DNA of 52,314 bases, from assembly GCA_002709395.1 (NCBI GenBank), contig PAQU01000026.1, positions 19,327-71,640 of the forward strand, in the 5' to 3' direction. This DNA is from Roseibacillus sp. (GTDB taxonomy: Bacteria; Verrucomicrobiota; Verrucomicrobiia; Verrucomicrobiales; Akkermansiaceae). The notes under the pieces are model-generated. The model was not told where the DNA came from and searched no databases. It saw nothing but the letters and a program-made list of their open reading frames with translations. Below are positions 14,534-23,215 of this stretch, piece by piece (positions within the stretch are counted from its first letter, which is position 1; the number at the start of each line of letters is the position of its first letter). Both the position numbers and the translations under genes were made by a program.

Positions 14534-17137
14534 ATGCGCCTGTTCGCTACGGGAATCATTCTGCTTAGCCTTCTTGCTCAGGGCGAAGAAGGGAAGGCAG
14601 GTCTGGACTGGTGGGCCTTCGAGTCGGTTGAGCGTCCTCCGGTCCCTATCCTGGGTGGAGGGGATGAGTTGGCGCCGATTGATTCCTTTGTAAGAGAGCG
14701 CTTGGTGAAGAAGGGGATGGTGCCGGCAAACCAAGCCGGACGGGGAGTTCTGATACGGCGGCTTCACCATGACTTGACCGGAATTCCGCCGACTGCCCAG
14801 GAGGTCTCGTCCTTCGTATCAGGGCAATCGGGAAAGTCCTATGATGAATTGGTTGATGAGCTTCTCTCCTCAAGCTTTTTTGGGGAGCGGTGGGCCAGGC
14901 ACTGGCTTGATGTTGTGCGCTATGCCGAAACCAATGGGTATGAGCGTGATGCTGTTAAGCCCAATATCTGGAAGTACCGGGACTGGGTCATTGAGGCGTT
15001 CAACCAGGACATGCCCTATGACCAGTTCGTGCGTGAACAGTTGGCGGGGGACGAGTTAGCAGGGCGAACTGAACAATCTGTGATTGCAACCGGAATGTTG
15101 AGAGCCGGGACTTGGAATGATGAGCCGAATGATCCTCAGGAATATATGTATGAACGGATGGAGGATATGGTGGATGTAGTTAGCACGGCCTTTCTCGGAA
15201 TCACCGTGAGGTGTGCCCGCTGTCACGATCACAAATTTGATCCCATCCCCCAGCGTGACTACTATCGCTTGGCAGGAGCTTTCTGGCCTGGCGCAATCGA
15301 ACCTCGGGACGGAAAACTGATGGGAGGGCCGAGTGAGTCAGAACTGGGAGTAAAGGAGGTTTTTGGATGGACGGACATAAGGAAGGACCCTGCTGCCCTG
15401 CATCTGTTGGAGAATGGTGAGATTCACCGGAAGGCAGAGGTGGTGGCGCCGGGTTTTCTTTCGCTCGTGCCAGTTCTCGATATACCAATGAATCCTCCTC
15501 GTCCCGGGTGGAAGACAACGCGGAGGCGTGCGCAACTGGCCGAGTTCATTGTTGATCGCCGCAATCCTCTTACGGCCCGGGTAATGGTAAACCGGATCTG
15601 GCAGGTTCTCTTTGGATATGGAATCGTGCGAACTCCCAATAATTTTGGAAGGAAGGCGGCTCCTCCGAGTCACCCGGAGCTTCTTGACTGGTTGGCGGTG
15701 GAATTCATGGAGAGTGGATGGAAGATCAAGCCTCTTGTTCGCAAGATAGTTCTCTCGGAGACCTATCAACAATCTTCATTGCACCCCGACGCAGAGACCT
15801 ATTCACAGACAGACGCTGGCAATATGAGCCTCTGGAGGCAGAACAGGCGACGCATGGATGCGGAGGCGTTGAGGGATGCCATGCTGGCTGTTTCCGGGGA
15901 ATTGAATCGGAAGATGGGTGGTCCAAGCTTCTATCCTGTAATGCCCCCGGAAGCACTGGAGGGGTTTTCCCGCAAGGGAAAGGCATGGAAGGAGTCCCCT
16001 CCAGAGGAACGGAAACGGAGAAGCGTCTACATGTTGAGCAAACGGCACCTCTTACTCCCGCTGATGACTGCATTTGACTTTCCAAACAGCGAGAAACCGT
16101 GTGGGCGACGTGATGTTACAACGGTGGCTCCTCAGGCTCTGGCGATGCTCAATAATCAGTTTGTGCATGATCGGAGTGCACAATTGGCCGACCGGATCGC
16201 GGCCAGGGGGTTGCATGGTCGGGAGGCCATCGAGGAGGCGTGGAGACTTGTTCTGGCGCGGGATCCTGCAGGCGTGGAGCTTGATATGGCCTTGAGTCAC
16301 TATGCCAAGCAAAAGGGACGATTCCAGAGAGCGGAAGGGAGTGAGCCTGATCCTTCGGGAATTCCGGGACAGGGACTTGCCTTGTGGCTTGCGGCAGACC
16401 GCGGCCTGAAGATTGATTCGAGGGGACGTGCTCTAAGATGGCTGGATGGATCAGGGGAGGAGCACCACGCGCGTCAGGGTGAGTCCGAACGCCGTCCCCG
16501 CCTGGTCAGAGACGCGATCGCGGGTTATCCGGCGTTGCGCTTCAGTGGGGAAGGAGACTATCTCTCTCTTGAAGGAGAGGTGGTGAACTCGCAGGCCAAT
16601 ACCATCATCGCAGTGGCAAGTGACCATAGTGGGCTGGTTTCTCACCGGGGGATCTTCTCCAATTGGAATGGGAGCGCCGGGAACTCGACAACCTCGCTGT
16701 TCCTTGGGTTGACAGGCAAGGGGACCGTGCGCTTTTCAGATGACTATCGTAGTGAAGGAGCAATCGAGCGACCGGAGGATGCCTTCGTGTTGGCGGCTTC
16801 CACTGGCAGCGGAGGGAGCATGATCCTGTATAATGGCTCAGTGATGGCTTCCCGGCCGTCATCGTTGTCACGGCGAAAACTTGGAGGCTCATATGTTATC
16901 GGGCAGCAGGGAAATATTGATGGAGAGTACTGGAACGGAGACATAGCAGAGATTCTGGTATACAATCGACAGTTGAGCGCAGCAGAACTACGGCGCGTGG
17001 GTGAGTTACTGGCGAAAAAGTATTCGGTGCCTTTTTTAAGCCGGGGATCCATCAGGGATTCCGATCCGGAGTTACTTGCGCTTGCTTCGGTTTGTCATGT
17101 CCTACTGAATACCAACGAATTTCTGTATGTTGACTAG
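14534..17137 (+). CDS. Secreted DUF1549/DUF1553 (PSCyt2/PSD1) protein with embedded LamG-like domain
   Basis: The protein has 867 residues. An N-terminal signal peptide (hydrophobic Ile-Ile-Leu-Leu-Ser-Leu-Leu-Ala) is followed by DUF1549 at about 45-255 with Cys-Ala-Arg-Cys-His near 227, a haem-c-like CxxCH. DUF1553 follows at about 325-590, with Arg-Val-Met-Val-Asn-Arg-Ile-Trp. A concanavalin/LamG-like domain fills about 610-835 (starting Leu-Ala-Leu-Trp-Leu-Ala-Ala), and the protein ends with the typical DUF1553 tail Leu-Leu-Asn-Thr-Asn-Glu-Phe-Leu-Tyr-Val-Asp. The domains are abundant in Planctomycetes and Verrucomicrobia; their function is not settled, though links to polysaccharide use are suggested. 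The usual N-terminal PSCyt1 haem domain is absent. It overlaps the DUF1501 gene by 11 bp. Confidence 0.92.
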   Translation: MRLFATGIILLSLLAQGEEGKAGLDWWAFESVERPPVPILGGGDELAPIDSFVRERLVKKGMVPANQAGRGVLIRRLHHDLTGIPPTAQEVSSFVSGQSGKSYDELVDELLSSSFFGERWARHWLDVVRYAETNGYERDAVKPNIWKYRDWVIEAFNQDMPYDQFVREQLAGDELAGRTEQSVIATGMLRAGTWNDEPNDPQEYMYERMEDMVDVVSTAFLGITVRCARCHDHKFDPIPQRDYYRLAGAFWPGAIEPRDGKLMGGPSESELGVKEVFGWTDIRKDPAALHLLENGEIHRKAEVVAPGFLSLVPVLDIPMNPPRPGWKTTRRRAQLAEFIVDRRNPLTARVMVNRIWQVLFGYGIVRTPNNFGRKAAPPSHPELLDWLAVEFMESGWKIKPLVRKIVLSETYQQSSLHPDAETYSQTDAGNMSLWRQNRRRMDAEALRDAMLAVSGELNRKMGGPSFYPVMPPEALEGFSRKGKAWKESPPEERKRRSVYMLSKRHLLLPLMTAFDFPNSEKPCGRRDVTTVAPQALAMLNNQFVHDRSAQLADRIAARGLHGREAIEEAWRLVLARDPAGVELDMALSHYAKQKGRFQRAEGSEPDPSGIPGQGLALWLAADRGLKIDSRGRALRWLDGSGEEHHARQGESERRPRLVRDAIAGYPALRFSGEGDYLSLEGEVVNSQANTIIAVASDHSGLVSHRGIFSNWNGSAGNSTTSLFLGLTGKGTVRFSDDYRSEGAIERPEDAFVLAASTGSGGSMILYNGSVMASRPSSLSRRKLGGSYVIGQQGNIDGEYWNGDIAEILVYNRQLSAAELRRVGELLAKKYSVPFLSRGSIRDSDPELLALASVCHVLLNTNEFLYVD

Positions 17138-18590
17138 CAGACAGAAACTCGGTTATCCCTGCGGGCAGACCAGGCGTGAGTTCGTCTGGGAGATGGGAGG
17201 AGGCTTTACCGGGGTAGCCCTGACTTCCCTCCTGGCCGGGTCCGGTTTTTTTGCGAAGCATGCGGGAGGGGCCGTGCTTTCGGATCCCCTGGCTCCGAAA
17301 GCAGGTCATTTTCCGGCCAAGGCCAAAGCCTGCATCTTCCTCATGATGAATGGCGGCCCCAGTCAGGTGGATACCTTCGATTACAAGCCGGAGTTGCAAA
17401 AGCATGCGGGCAAGGCCCTTCCACCGGATAAAAATTACATCAATTCGGGAGGGCGCCGGGTCGGCTTCCTGACTCCCAACTGGCGGGAGTTCCACCCGGG
17501 AGGGCAGAGCGGACTGCTGATTTCTGATTACTTTCCACGCTTGCGGGCGCATGCGGACAAATTGGCCGTTATCCGGTCCTGTCATGCTGATAGTCACGCC
17601 CATGGGTCGGCACTCGTGCAGATGAACACCGGGATGCCGCTGATCGGAAGGCCCTCACTGGGGTCCTGGGTGTCTTATGGGCTAGGTTCGGAGAACGACA
17701 GTCTGCCGGCGCATGTGGTAATTCTCGACAAGAGGGGTGGGCCGATCAGCGGACAGCCCAACTGGTCCAGCGGGTTCATGCCAGCCACCTACCAGGGGAC
17801 CTTGTTCCGTCCTACTGGAAGTCCTGTTCTTGACCTGGCCGGTCCCGGTCATCTTGACCGGGGGGGGCAGCGCAACCAGCTTGACCTGCTCGGCGAACTG
17901 AATGCGGTTCATCTCGCGGAGCGTCCTGGAGGGAGTGAGCTTGCCGCACGAATCCAGACATATGAACTGGCGTATCGCATGCAGGCGGAGGCCCCCCAGG
18001 CGGTTGACCTTGATGAGGAATCGGTAGAGATGAAGGAGGCTTACGGGGTGGGAAAACGTCCCACCGATGAGTTTGGTCGCAATTGTCTAGTAGCCCGGCG
18101 ACTCGTGGAGCGAGGAGTGCGTTTCGTGCAACTCTATTCTGGTGGAGGTCATCTGGAGGAGACCTGGGACGCGCATGAGTCCATCGAAAAGAATCATGGG
18201 CAGCATGGCGCTGAGATAGATCAACCGATTGCAGCTCTTCTGGGAGACCTTGAGCAAAGAGGGCTTCTTGATGAGACGCTCGTGATCTGGGGTGGAGAAT
18301 TCGGGCGGATGCCCTTCAGCGAAGGAAAGGGCGCCCCAGGCCGTAATCACAATCCGTATGGGTTTTCAATGTGGATGGCTGGCGCCGGAATAAAGGGGGG
18401 CATCTCTTACGGTGAGACTGATGAATTTGGTTTTGAAGCAGCGGTTGACCGTGTCCATGTGCATGACATTCATGCTACGATTCTACACCTGATGGGAATG
18501 GATCACGAATTGCTGACCTACTTTCACCAGGGAAGGAAAGAGAGCTTAACCGATGTGCATGGTAAGGTGATCGAGGGGATTCTTTCGTAG
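17127..18590 (+). CDS. DUF1501 protein, Tat-exported
   Basis: The protein has 487 residues. A twin-arginine signal is seen at Thr-Arg-Arg-Glu-Phe-Val-Trp-Glu, followed by a Gly/Ala-rich hydrophobic stretch, so it is probably exported folded. The body matches DUF1501, distantly related to sulfatases/alkaline phosphatases: Met-Asn-Gly-Gly-Pro-Ser-Gln-Val-Asp-Thr-Phe-Asp near residue 75 and Gly-Gly-Glu-Phe-Gly-Arg with Gly-Arg-Asn-His-Asn later. DUF1501 genes typically sit directly after DUF1549/DUF1553 genes in this phylum, as here, with an 11-bp overlap. Joint action outside the cytoplasm is inferred; the substrate is unknown. Confidence 0.93.
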   Translation: MLTSRQKLGYPCGQTRREFVWEMGGGFTGVALTSLLAGSGFFAKHAGGAVLSDPLAPKAGHFPAKAKACIFLMMNGGPSQVDTFDYKPELQKHAGKALPPDKNYINSGGRRVGFLTPNWREFHPGGQSGLLISDYFPRLRAHADKLAVIRSCHADSHAHGSALVQMNTGMPLIGRPSLGSWVSYGLGSENDSLPAHVVILDKRGGPISGQPNWSSGFMPATYQGTLFRPTGSPVLDLAGPGHLDRGGQRNQLDLLGELNAVHLAERPGGSELAARIQTYELAYRMQAEAPQAVDLDEESVEMKEAYGVGKRPTDEFGRNCLVARRLVERGVRFVQLYSGGGHLEETWDAHESIEKNHGQHGAEIDQPIAALLGDLEQRGLLDETLVIWGGEFGRMPFSEGKGAPGRNHNPYGFSMWMAGAGIKGGISYGETDEFGFEAAVDRVHVHDIHATILHLMGMDHELLTYFHQGRKESLTDVHGKVIEGILS

Positions 18591-18684
18591 TTTCGACCCT
18601 TAATGAGTGTTGGGGCCAGCCAATATGCCTCCCAGATAAGGATTCGGCGTTGCGAAGCAGTGCTTGCTTCTATAACGTTCATTC

Positions 18685-19557
18685 ATGGAAATATCGGTGA
18701 ATCGTGCGCTTTCCTTCCTTCTGCTTCTGGTTCTTCCTGCATCGCTTATGGCTGATGAAAAGCTGACTCTCACGATGCGGTCGAGGGCCAAGGATGCTCC
18801 GGCCAAGGAAGTTTCTGGAAAGGTAGAGTGGAAGGCATCCGCGACTGCGCTGATCATATGCGACATGTGGGATGATCACTGGTGCAAGTCGGCAGCTCGC
18901 CGGGTAGGAGAGATGTCGCAACCGCTGAATGAGGTGGTCAAAAGGGCACGGGCAAAGGGAGTATTTATTATTCACGCGCCGAGCAGCGTGGTGGATTTCT
19001 ACAAGTCAGCTCCTCAACGGAGATACGCACAGAAGGCACCTTACGCGAAGGCCCCGGTGAAATTGAGCAACAAGGATCGATGGGGAACCAAGTGGTGCTG
19101 GCCTGATCCAGCTTTCGAGGGAGTGTTGCCAATCGATGACTCGGATATGGGGTGTAGTTGTGCGGAGCCAAAGTGTGAGATCCGGGAAGCGTGGACACGG
19201 CAGATCAAGGGTATAGAGATCCACCAGGGTGATGCCATTACAGATAACGGACAGGAAACATACAACCTGCTCACAGCAAAAAAAATAGAGAATGTCATCC
19301 TGTGCGGAGTGCACCTTAACATGTGTGTACTGGGACGGCCTTTTGGGATCCGGCAGATGGTAAAGATTGGAAAAAATGTGGCCCTGATGCGGGATATGAC
19401 GGATACGATGTATAATCCCCAGAGACCACCGGGTGTGGATCACTTCACGGGGACCGACCTGGTGATTGAGCATGTGGAGCGCTACTGGTGTCCGACCTTT
19501 ACCAGCGATGACCTGGTGGGCGGGAAGCCCTTCCGGTTTGCTGAGGACAAGCGCTGA
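18685..19557 (+). CDS. Secreted isochorismatase-like (cysteine hydrolase) family protein
   Basis: The protein has 290 residues. A signal peptide ends near Ala-Ser-Leu-Met-Ala-Asp. The mature part matches the isochorismatase-like cysteine hydrolases: the catalytic Asp in Ala-Leu-Ile-Ile-Cys-Asp-Met-Trp-Asp, a central Lys, and the nucleophile in Gly-Val-His-Leu-Asn-Met-Cys-Val. It has an insertion of about 70 residues between the first and second core parts, with Cys-Ser-Cys-Ala-Glu-Pro-Lys-Cys. The family hydrolyses amides or vinyl ethers (nicotinamide, N-carbamoyl compounds, isochorismate). It follows the DUF1501 gene by 94 bp and may share its export-related role. The exact reaction cannot be told. 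Confidence 0.85.
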   Translation: MEISVNRALSFLLLLVLPASLMADEKLTLTMRSRAKDAPAKEVSGKVEWKASATALIICDMWDDHWCKSAARRVGEMSQPLNEVVKRARAKGVFIIHAPSSVVDFYKSAPQRRYAQKAPYAKAPVKLSNKDRWGTKWCWPDPAFEGVLPIDDSDMGCSCAEPKCEIREAWTRQIKGIEIHQGDAITDNGQETYNLLTAKKIENVILCGVHLNMCVLGRPFGIRQMVKIGKNVALMRDMTDTMYNPQRPPGVDHFTGTDLVIEHVERYWCPTFTSDDLVGGKPFRFAEDKR

Positions 19558-19791
19558 CAAGTTCGCGGGCCAAGACCTCCAAGGCAGCAGAGATCCCGTA
19601 TGAAGGATGGGCTCGATGCACAGGAATGTAGTATAGTTCGTCGATCTGAAATTATATCAGGAACCGAAGAACTGTAAAAAATTCGGATTTCCGGGGATTC
19701 CAGCATGAATCTGCGTCTAGAGCCTCGACTTTTCGCGTCAGTTAAGGCAGATACGGCGCCTGCTAAGTTTTAGCCAACCCAACTTTCAACC

Positions 19792-21882
19792 ATGGCGGAC
19801 CTTTCAAAATACCGGAACATTGGCATTTTTGCGCATGTGGATGCGGGCAAGACCACTACCACAGAGCGAATTCTCAAACTCACGGGAAAGATTCATCAGA
19901 TCGGAGAGGTGCATGATGGTGCAGCGACTACCGATTTCATGGAGCAGGAGCAGGAGCGAGGAATCACGATTCAGTCGGCGGCTACGACCTGCTTCTGGAA
20001 CGATCACCAGCTGAACATCATTGATACTCCGGGACACGTGGACTTTACCATTGAGGTCTACCGTTCCCTGAAGGTCCTGGATGGAGGAGTTGGGGTGTTC
20101 TGTGGTTCGGGAGGAGTCGAACCTCAATCCGAAACCAACTGGCGTTATGCCAACGAATCGGAGGTTGCGCGTCTTATCCTGGTTAACAAGCTGGACCGGA
20201 TTGGCGCTGATTTCTACCGGGTCGTAGACCAGATTAAGAATGTGCTGGCGGCCAAGCCGATGGTGATGACCCTCCCGATTGGAATTGAAGATAATTTCAC
20301 TGGTGTGGTCGACATCCTGACCAGAAAAGCGTGGGTCTGGGATGATTCCGGGGATCCCACCAAATACACCCTGGAAGATCCGCCAGCCGACATGGTGGAC
20401 AAGGTAGAGGAATACCGCAATGAGTTGATCGAAATGGCGGTGGAGCAGGATGACGAGGTGATGGAGAAGTATCTGGAAGGAGAGGAGCCGGACGTGGAGA
20501 CTCTCAAGCGCCTCATTCGTAAGGGCACTATTGGTCTGGCATTCTTCCCCACCTACTGTGGCTCTGCCTTCAAGAACAAGGGGGTACAGCTGGTCCTCGA
20601 TGCGGTAGTCGATTTCCTGCCAAATCCAACCGAGGTTCCGCCTCAGCCGGAAATTGACATCGATGGAAACGAGACCGGTGAATTTGCGGTTGTGGACCCT
20701 GATCGTCCCATGCGCGCCCTAGCCTTCAAGATCATGGATGACCAGTATGGGGCGCTGACCTTTACCCGGGTATATTCAGGCCGTCTGCAGAAGGGGACAA
20801 TGATCCTGAATACCTTCACGGGTAAAACCGAGAGGGTGGGACGCATCGTGGAGATGCATGCTGATGACCGGAAGGAGCTCGAGGAAGCACAGGCAGGAGA
20901 TATTGTGGCGTTGCTGGGACTCAAGAACGTGCAGACGGGGCATACCCTGTGTGATGAGAAGAACCCGGCTACCCTGGAGCCAATGGTCTTTCCGGATCCG
21001 GTGATCTCGATGGCAGTCGCCCCTTCGGAGGTGGGGCAGGCAGACAAGCTTGGTGTAGCGCTTGGCAAGATGATGAAGGAAGATCCGTCCTTCCGCGTCG
21101 AGACCGATCAGGACAGTGGAGAGACTGTCCTCAAGGGAATGGGCGAACTGCACCTTGATATCAAGGTAGACATTCTGAAGCGTACCTATGGTGTGGAAAC
21201 AGTAGTGGGTGCTCCGCAGGTGGCCTATCGCGAAACCATCACGAAGCAGGTTGACGATTCCTATACGCATAAGAAGCAGAGCGGAGGATCAGGACAGTAT
21301 GCCAAGATCGACTTCACCCTGGAACCGTTGGAGCCAGGTTCAGGTTTTGAATTTGAGTCCAAGGTAGTGGGCGGGAATGTTCCCAAGGAATTCATCCCTG
21401 CAGTAGAGAAAGGATTCCGCAATTCATTCGAAAAGGGAGTGCTGGCAGGATTTCCCTGCCTGGATTTCAAGGTGACTCTTTCGGATGGCGGACACCACTC
21501 GGTGGACTCGTCGGCCGTGGCTTTCGAGCTGGCAGCCAGGGCGGCATACCGGCAGTCTATCCCAAAGGCAGGGCCGCAGCTCCTCGAGCCGATCATGAAG
21601 CTGGATGTCTTCACCCCCGAAGACAATGTCGGTGACGTGATTGGTGACTTGAATCGCAGGAGGGGCATGATCCATGCGCAGGACCGTGCCCCGACTGGCA
21701 TCCGTATCAAGGCGGAGGCTCCATTGGGAGAGATGTTTGGTTATATCGGGGACTTGAGGACGATGACCTCGGGGCGAGGACAGTTTTCCATGGAGTTCTC
21801 GCACTACACGGCTGCTCCAAAAGGAATCGCGGACGAGGTGATCAAGAAAGTTGAGGAGGAGAAAGCGGCCAAGGCCAAGTAG
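19792..21882 (+). CDS. fusA: Translation elongation factor G
   Basis: The protein has 696 residues and is full-length. The GTPase domain has Ala-His-Val-Asp-Ala-Gly-Lys-Thr near residue 16, Arg-Gly-Ile-Thr-Ile switch I, Asp-Thr-Pro-Gly-His and Asn-Lys-Leu-Asp. Domains II-V follow, including Gly-Met-Gly-Glu-Leu-His-Leu in domain III and Gly-Gly-His-His-Ser in domain IV. EF-G translocates tRNA and mRNA on the ribosome and helps recycling. It stands alone, not in the str cluster with rpsL, rpsG and tuf. No Shine-Dalgarno sequence is seen before the ATG. The 234 bp upstream hold no gene; an AT-rich part near 19655-19685 could contain the promoter. Confidence 0.98.
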   Translation: MADLSKYRNIGIFAHVDAGKTTTTERILKLTGKIHQIGEVHDGAATTDFMEQEQERGITIQSAATTCFWNDHQLNIIDTPGHVDFTIEVYRSLKVLDGGVGVFCGSGGVEPQSETNWRYANESEVARLILVNKLDRIGADFYRVVDQIKNVLAAKPMVMTLPIGIEDNFTGVVDILTRKAWVWDDSGDPTKYTLEDPPADMVDKVEEYRNELIEMAVEQDDEVMEKYLEGEEPDVETLKRLIRKGTIGLAFFPTYCGSAFKNKGVQLVLDAVVDFLPNPTEVPPQPEIDIDGNETGEFAVVDPDRPMRALAFKIMDDQYGALTFTRVYSGRLQKGTMILNTFTGKTERVGRIVEMHADDRKELEEAQAGDIVALLGLKNVQTGHTLCDEKNPATLEPMVFPDPVISMAVAPSEVGQADKLGVALGKMMKEDPSFRVETDQDSGETVLKGMGELHLDIKVDILKRTYGVETVVGAPQVAYRETITKQVDDSYTHKKQSGGSGQYAKIDFTLEPLEPGSGFEFESKVVGGNVPKEFIPAVEKGFRNSFEKGVLAGFPCLDFKVTLSDGGHHSVDSSAVAFELAARAAYRQSIPKAGPQLLEPIMKLDVFTPEDNVGDVIGDLNRRRGMIHAQDRAPTGIRIKAEAPLGEMFGYIGDLRTMTSGRGQFSMEFSHYTAAPKGIADEVIKKVEEEKAAKAK

Positions 21883-21968
21883 GAGAGGTAATAAATCCGG
21901 GTGAGATATTCTCCTTGGTCCGGGGATGAGGGTGTTGCCCAACCGGATGGGGCAGCTAGCTGTACCAC

Positions 21969-22610
21969 TTAAGACGATGATTCGTCCCTGAGGTTGGCTA
22001 GTTGGTCGGCCAGGTGCTTAAAAATGACGACACCGACTGTTTTCGGCTCAGGTAGCTGAGAGGACTCGTGATGGAGGCAAGTGGTAGTGACTCCCTCGAT
22101 GCCGCAAGGGGTAATATTCAGGAAGGGAGGTAGAGAGAGGGGGCTGATATTCAGGGCGAAGCCATGCATGGTGATCCATTTGCGGACTCCGACCCCGATA
22201 CTCGCAATTTTTCGCTCATTTACCCATGCTCCGGTGAGGCCTTCCCGGGTATGCGCAACGATGCCGAAGTCGGACAGGGTATCGACCAGAACGCTTTCGA
22301 GGAGCCGGAGATAGGCATGAAGGTCTCGTCCGTAGTTTCTGAGATTTAGGATGGGGTAACCTACCAGTTGCCCCGGTCCATGATAGGTGGCCTGTCCTCC
22401 ACGATTGATCTCAAATACGGGGTGCGGCAGGTGGGGCGCCTCTCCCAGGCTGCTTTGATCACGGGTTCTTCCGATTGTGTAGACCGGAGAGTGTTCCATA
22501 AGAAAAAGGGTCTCGGAAGCGTCTCCTGACTGGATTTTCCTGACGTGTTCGTCCTGTATTTTCAAGCCGTCCTCATACGGGACATCAGATCCTAGCCACT
22601 GGGCAATCAT
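21969..22610 (-). CDS. lipB: Octanoyltransferase (lipoate biosynthesis)
   Basis: The protein has 213 residues. LipB motifs are seen: Arg-Gly-Gly-Gln-Ala-Thr-Tyr-His-Gly-Pro-Gly-Gln, the catalytic Lys in Arg-Lys-Ile-Ala-Ser-Ile-Gly, the His-Gly-Phe-Ala-Leu-Asn strand and the nucleophile Cys in Ile-Thr-Pro-Cys-Gly. It moves octanoyl groups from acyl carrier protein to lipoyl domains of 2-oxoacid dehydrogenases. LipA is not adjacent. It converges with fusA and follows ruvC by 35 bp on the same strand, so the two may be co-transcribed. Confidence 0.96.
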   Translation of the reverse strand: MIAQWLGSDVPYEDGLKIQDEHVRKIQSGDASETLFLMEHSPVYTIGRTRDQSSLGEAPHLPHPVFEINRGGQATYHGPGQLVGYPILNLRNYGRDLHAYLRLLESVLVDTLSDFGIVAHTREGLTGAWVNERKIASIGVGVRKWITMHGFALNISPLSLPPFLNITPCGIEGVTTTCLHHESSQLPEPKTVGVVIFKHLADQLANLRDESSS

Positions 22611-22645
22611 ACGGTGGAGGAGATAGGAAAGGCAGTTAACTATGA

Positions 22646-23149
22646 CTAGATGCGAGCTCTGGGAAGTGCCGACTGCTTAAGGGGATCAGAGGCGAAGAGG
22701 TGGGCGAGGGCGATGGCGAGGGCATCTGCTGCATCGTGGGGAGGGGTTTCATCCAGTCCGAGAATAGCACGGACCATGAAGGCCACCTGCTGTTTGTCGG
22801 CAGATCCCTTGCCTACCACGGCCTGTTTGATTTTGCGGGGTGCGTATTCATAAACAGGCAGGCCGTGGTCGCCAGCCGCAATCAGGGCTGCAGCCCGGGC
22901 TGCTCCCATCGAAATAGCTGTGCGGTGAGACTGAACGTAAATAATGCCCTCTACGGCTACCTCGTCCGGTTCCCATTTTTCAATGATGTGACTGAGGCCG
23001 GTACGCACGGAGGCCAGTGCCTCGGATTGGGGAAGGGTGCGGGGTAGAGAGATGACATCAAAAACCAGAGGGCGATGCGACTTGTGATCGCCTTCCACCA
23101 CCGCGAAACCGGTATTGCGAATGGCAGGATCGATGGCGAGGATGCGCAT
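22646..23149 (-). CDS. ruvC: Holliday junction resolvase RuvC
   Basis: The protein has 167 residues. The RNase-H-like active site is intact: Asp in Ile-Leu-Ala-Ile-Asp-Pro-Ala near residue 6, Glu in Val-Glu-Gly-Ile, and the C-terminal pair in His-Asp-Ala-Ala-Asp-Ala-Leu-Ala. RuvC cuts Holliday junctions made by RuvAB. GAAGG lies 7 bases before the ATG, a weak Shine-Dalgarno sequence. ruvA and ruvB are not in the window. It lies between lipB and the RNA helicase on the same strand. Confidence 0.96.
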   Translation of the reverse strand: MRILAIDPAIRNTGFAVVEGDHKSHRPLVFDVISLPRTLPQSEALASVRTGLSHIIEKWEPDEVAVEGIIYVQSHRTAISMGAARAAALIAAGDHGLPVYEYAPRKIKQAVVGKGSADKQQVAFMVRAILGLDETPPHDAADALAIALAHLFASDPLKQSALPRARI

Positions 23150-23215
23150 GGCTGGGCCTTCAGCCTAGAGCCAAATAAAGGATTCCTGAACCCTAAAGAC
23201 TCCGGAGGAAGAAGG

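Noticed and set aside
19558-19791. Gap before fusA searched for a tRNA or riboswitch
   Set aside because: No cloverleaf or known riboswitch core is visible. Only an AT-rich stretch suits a promoter.
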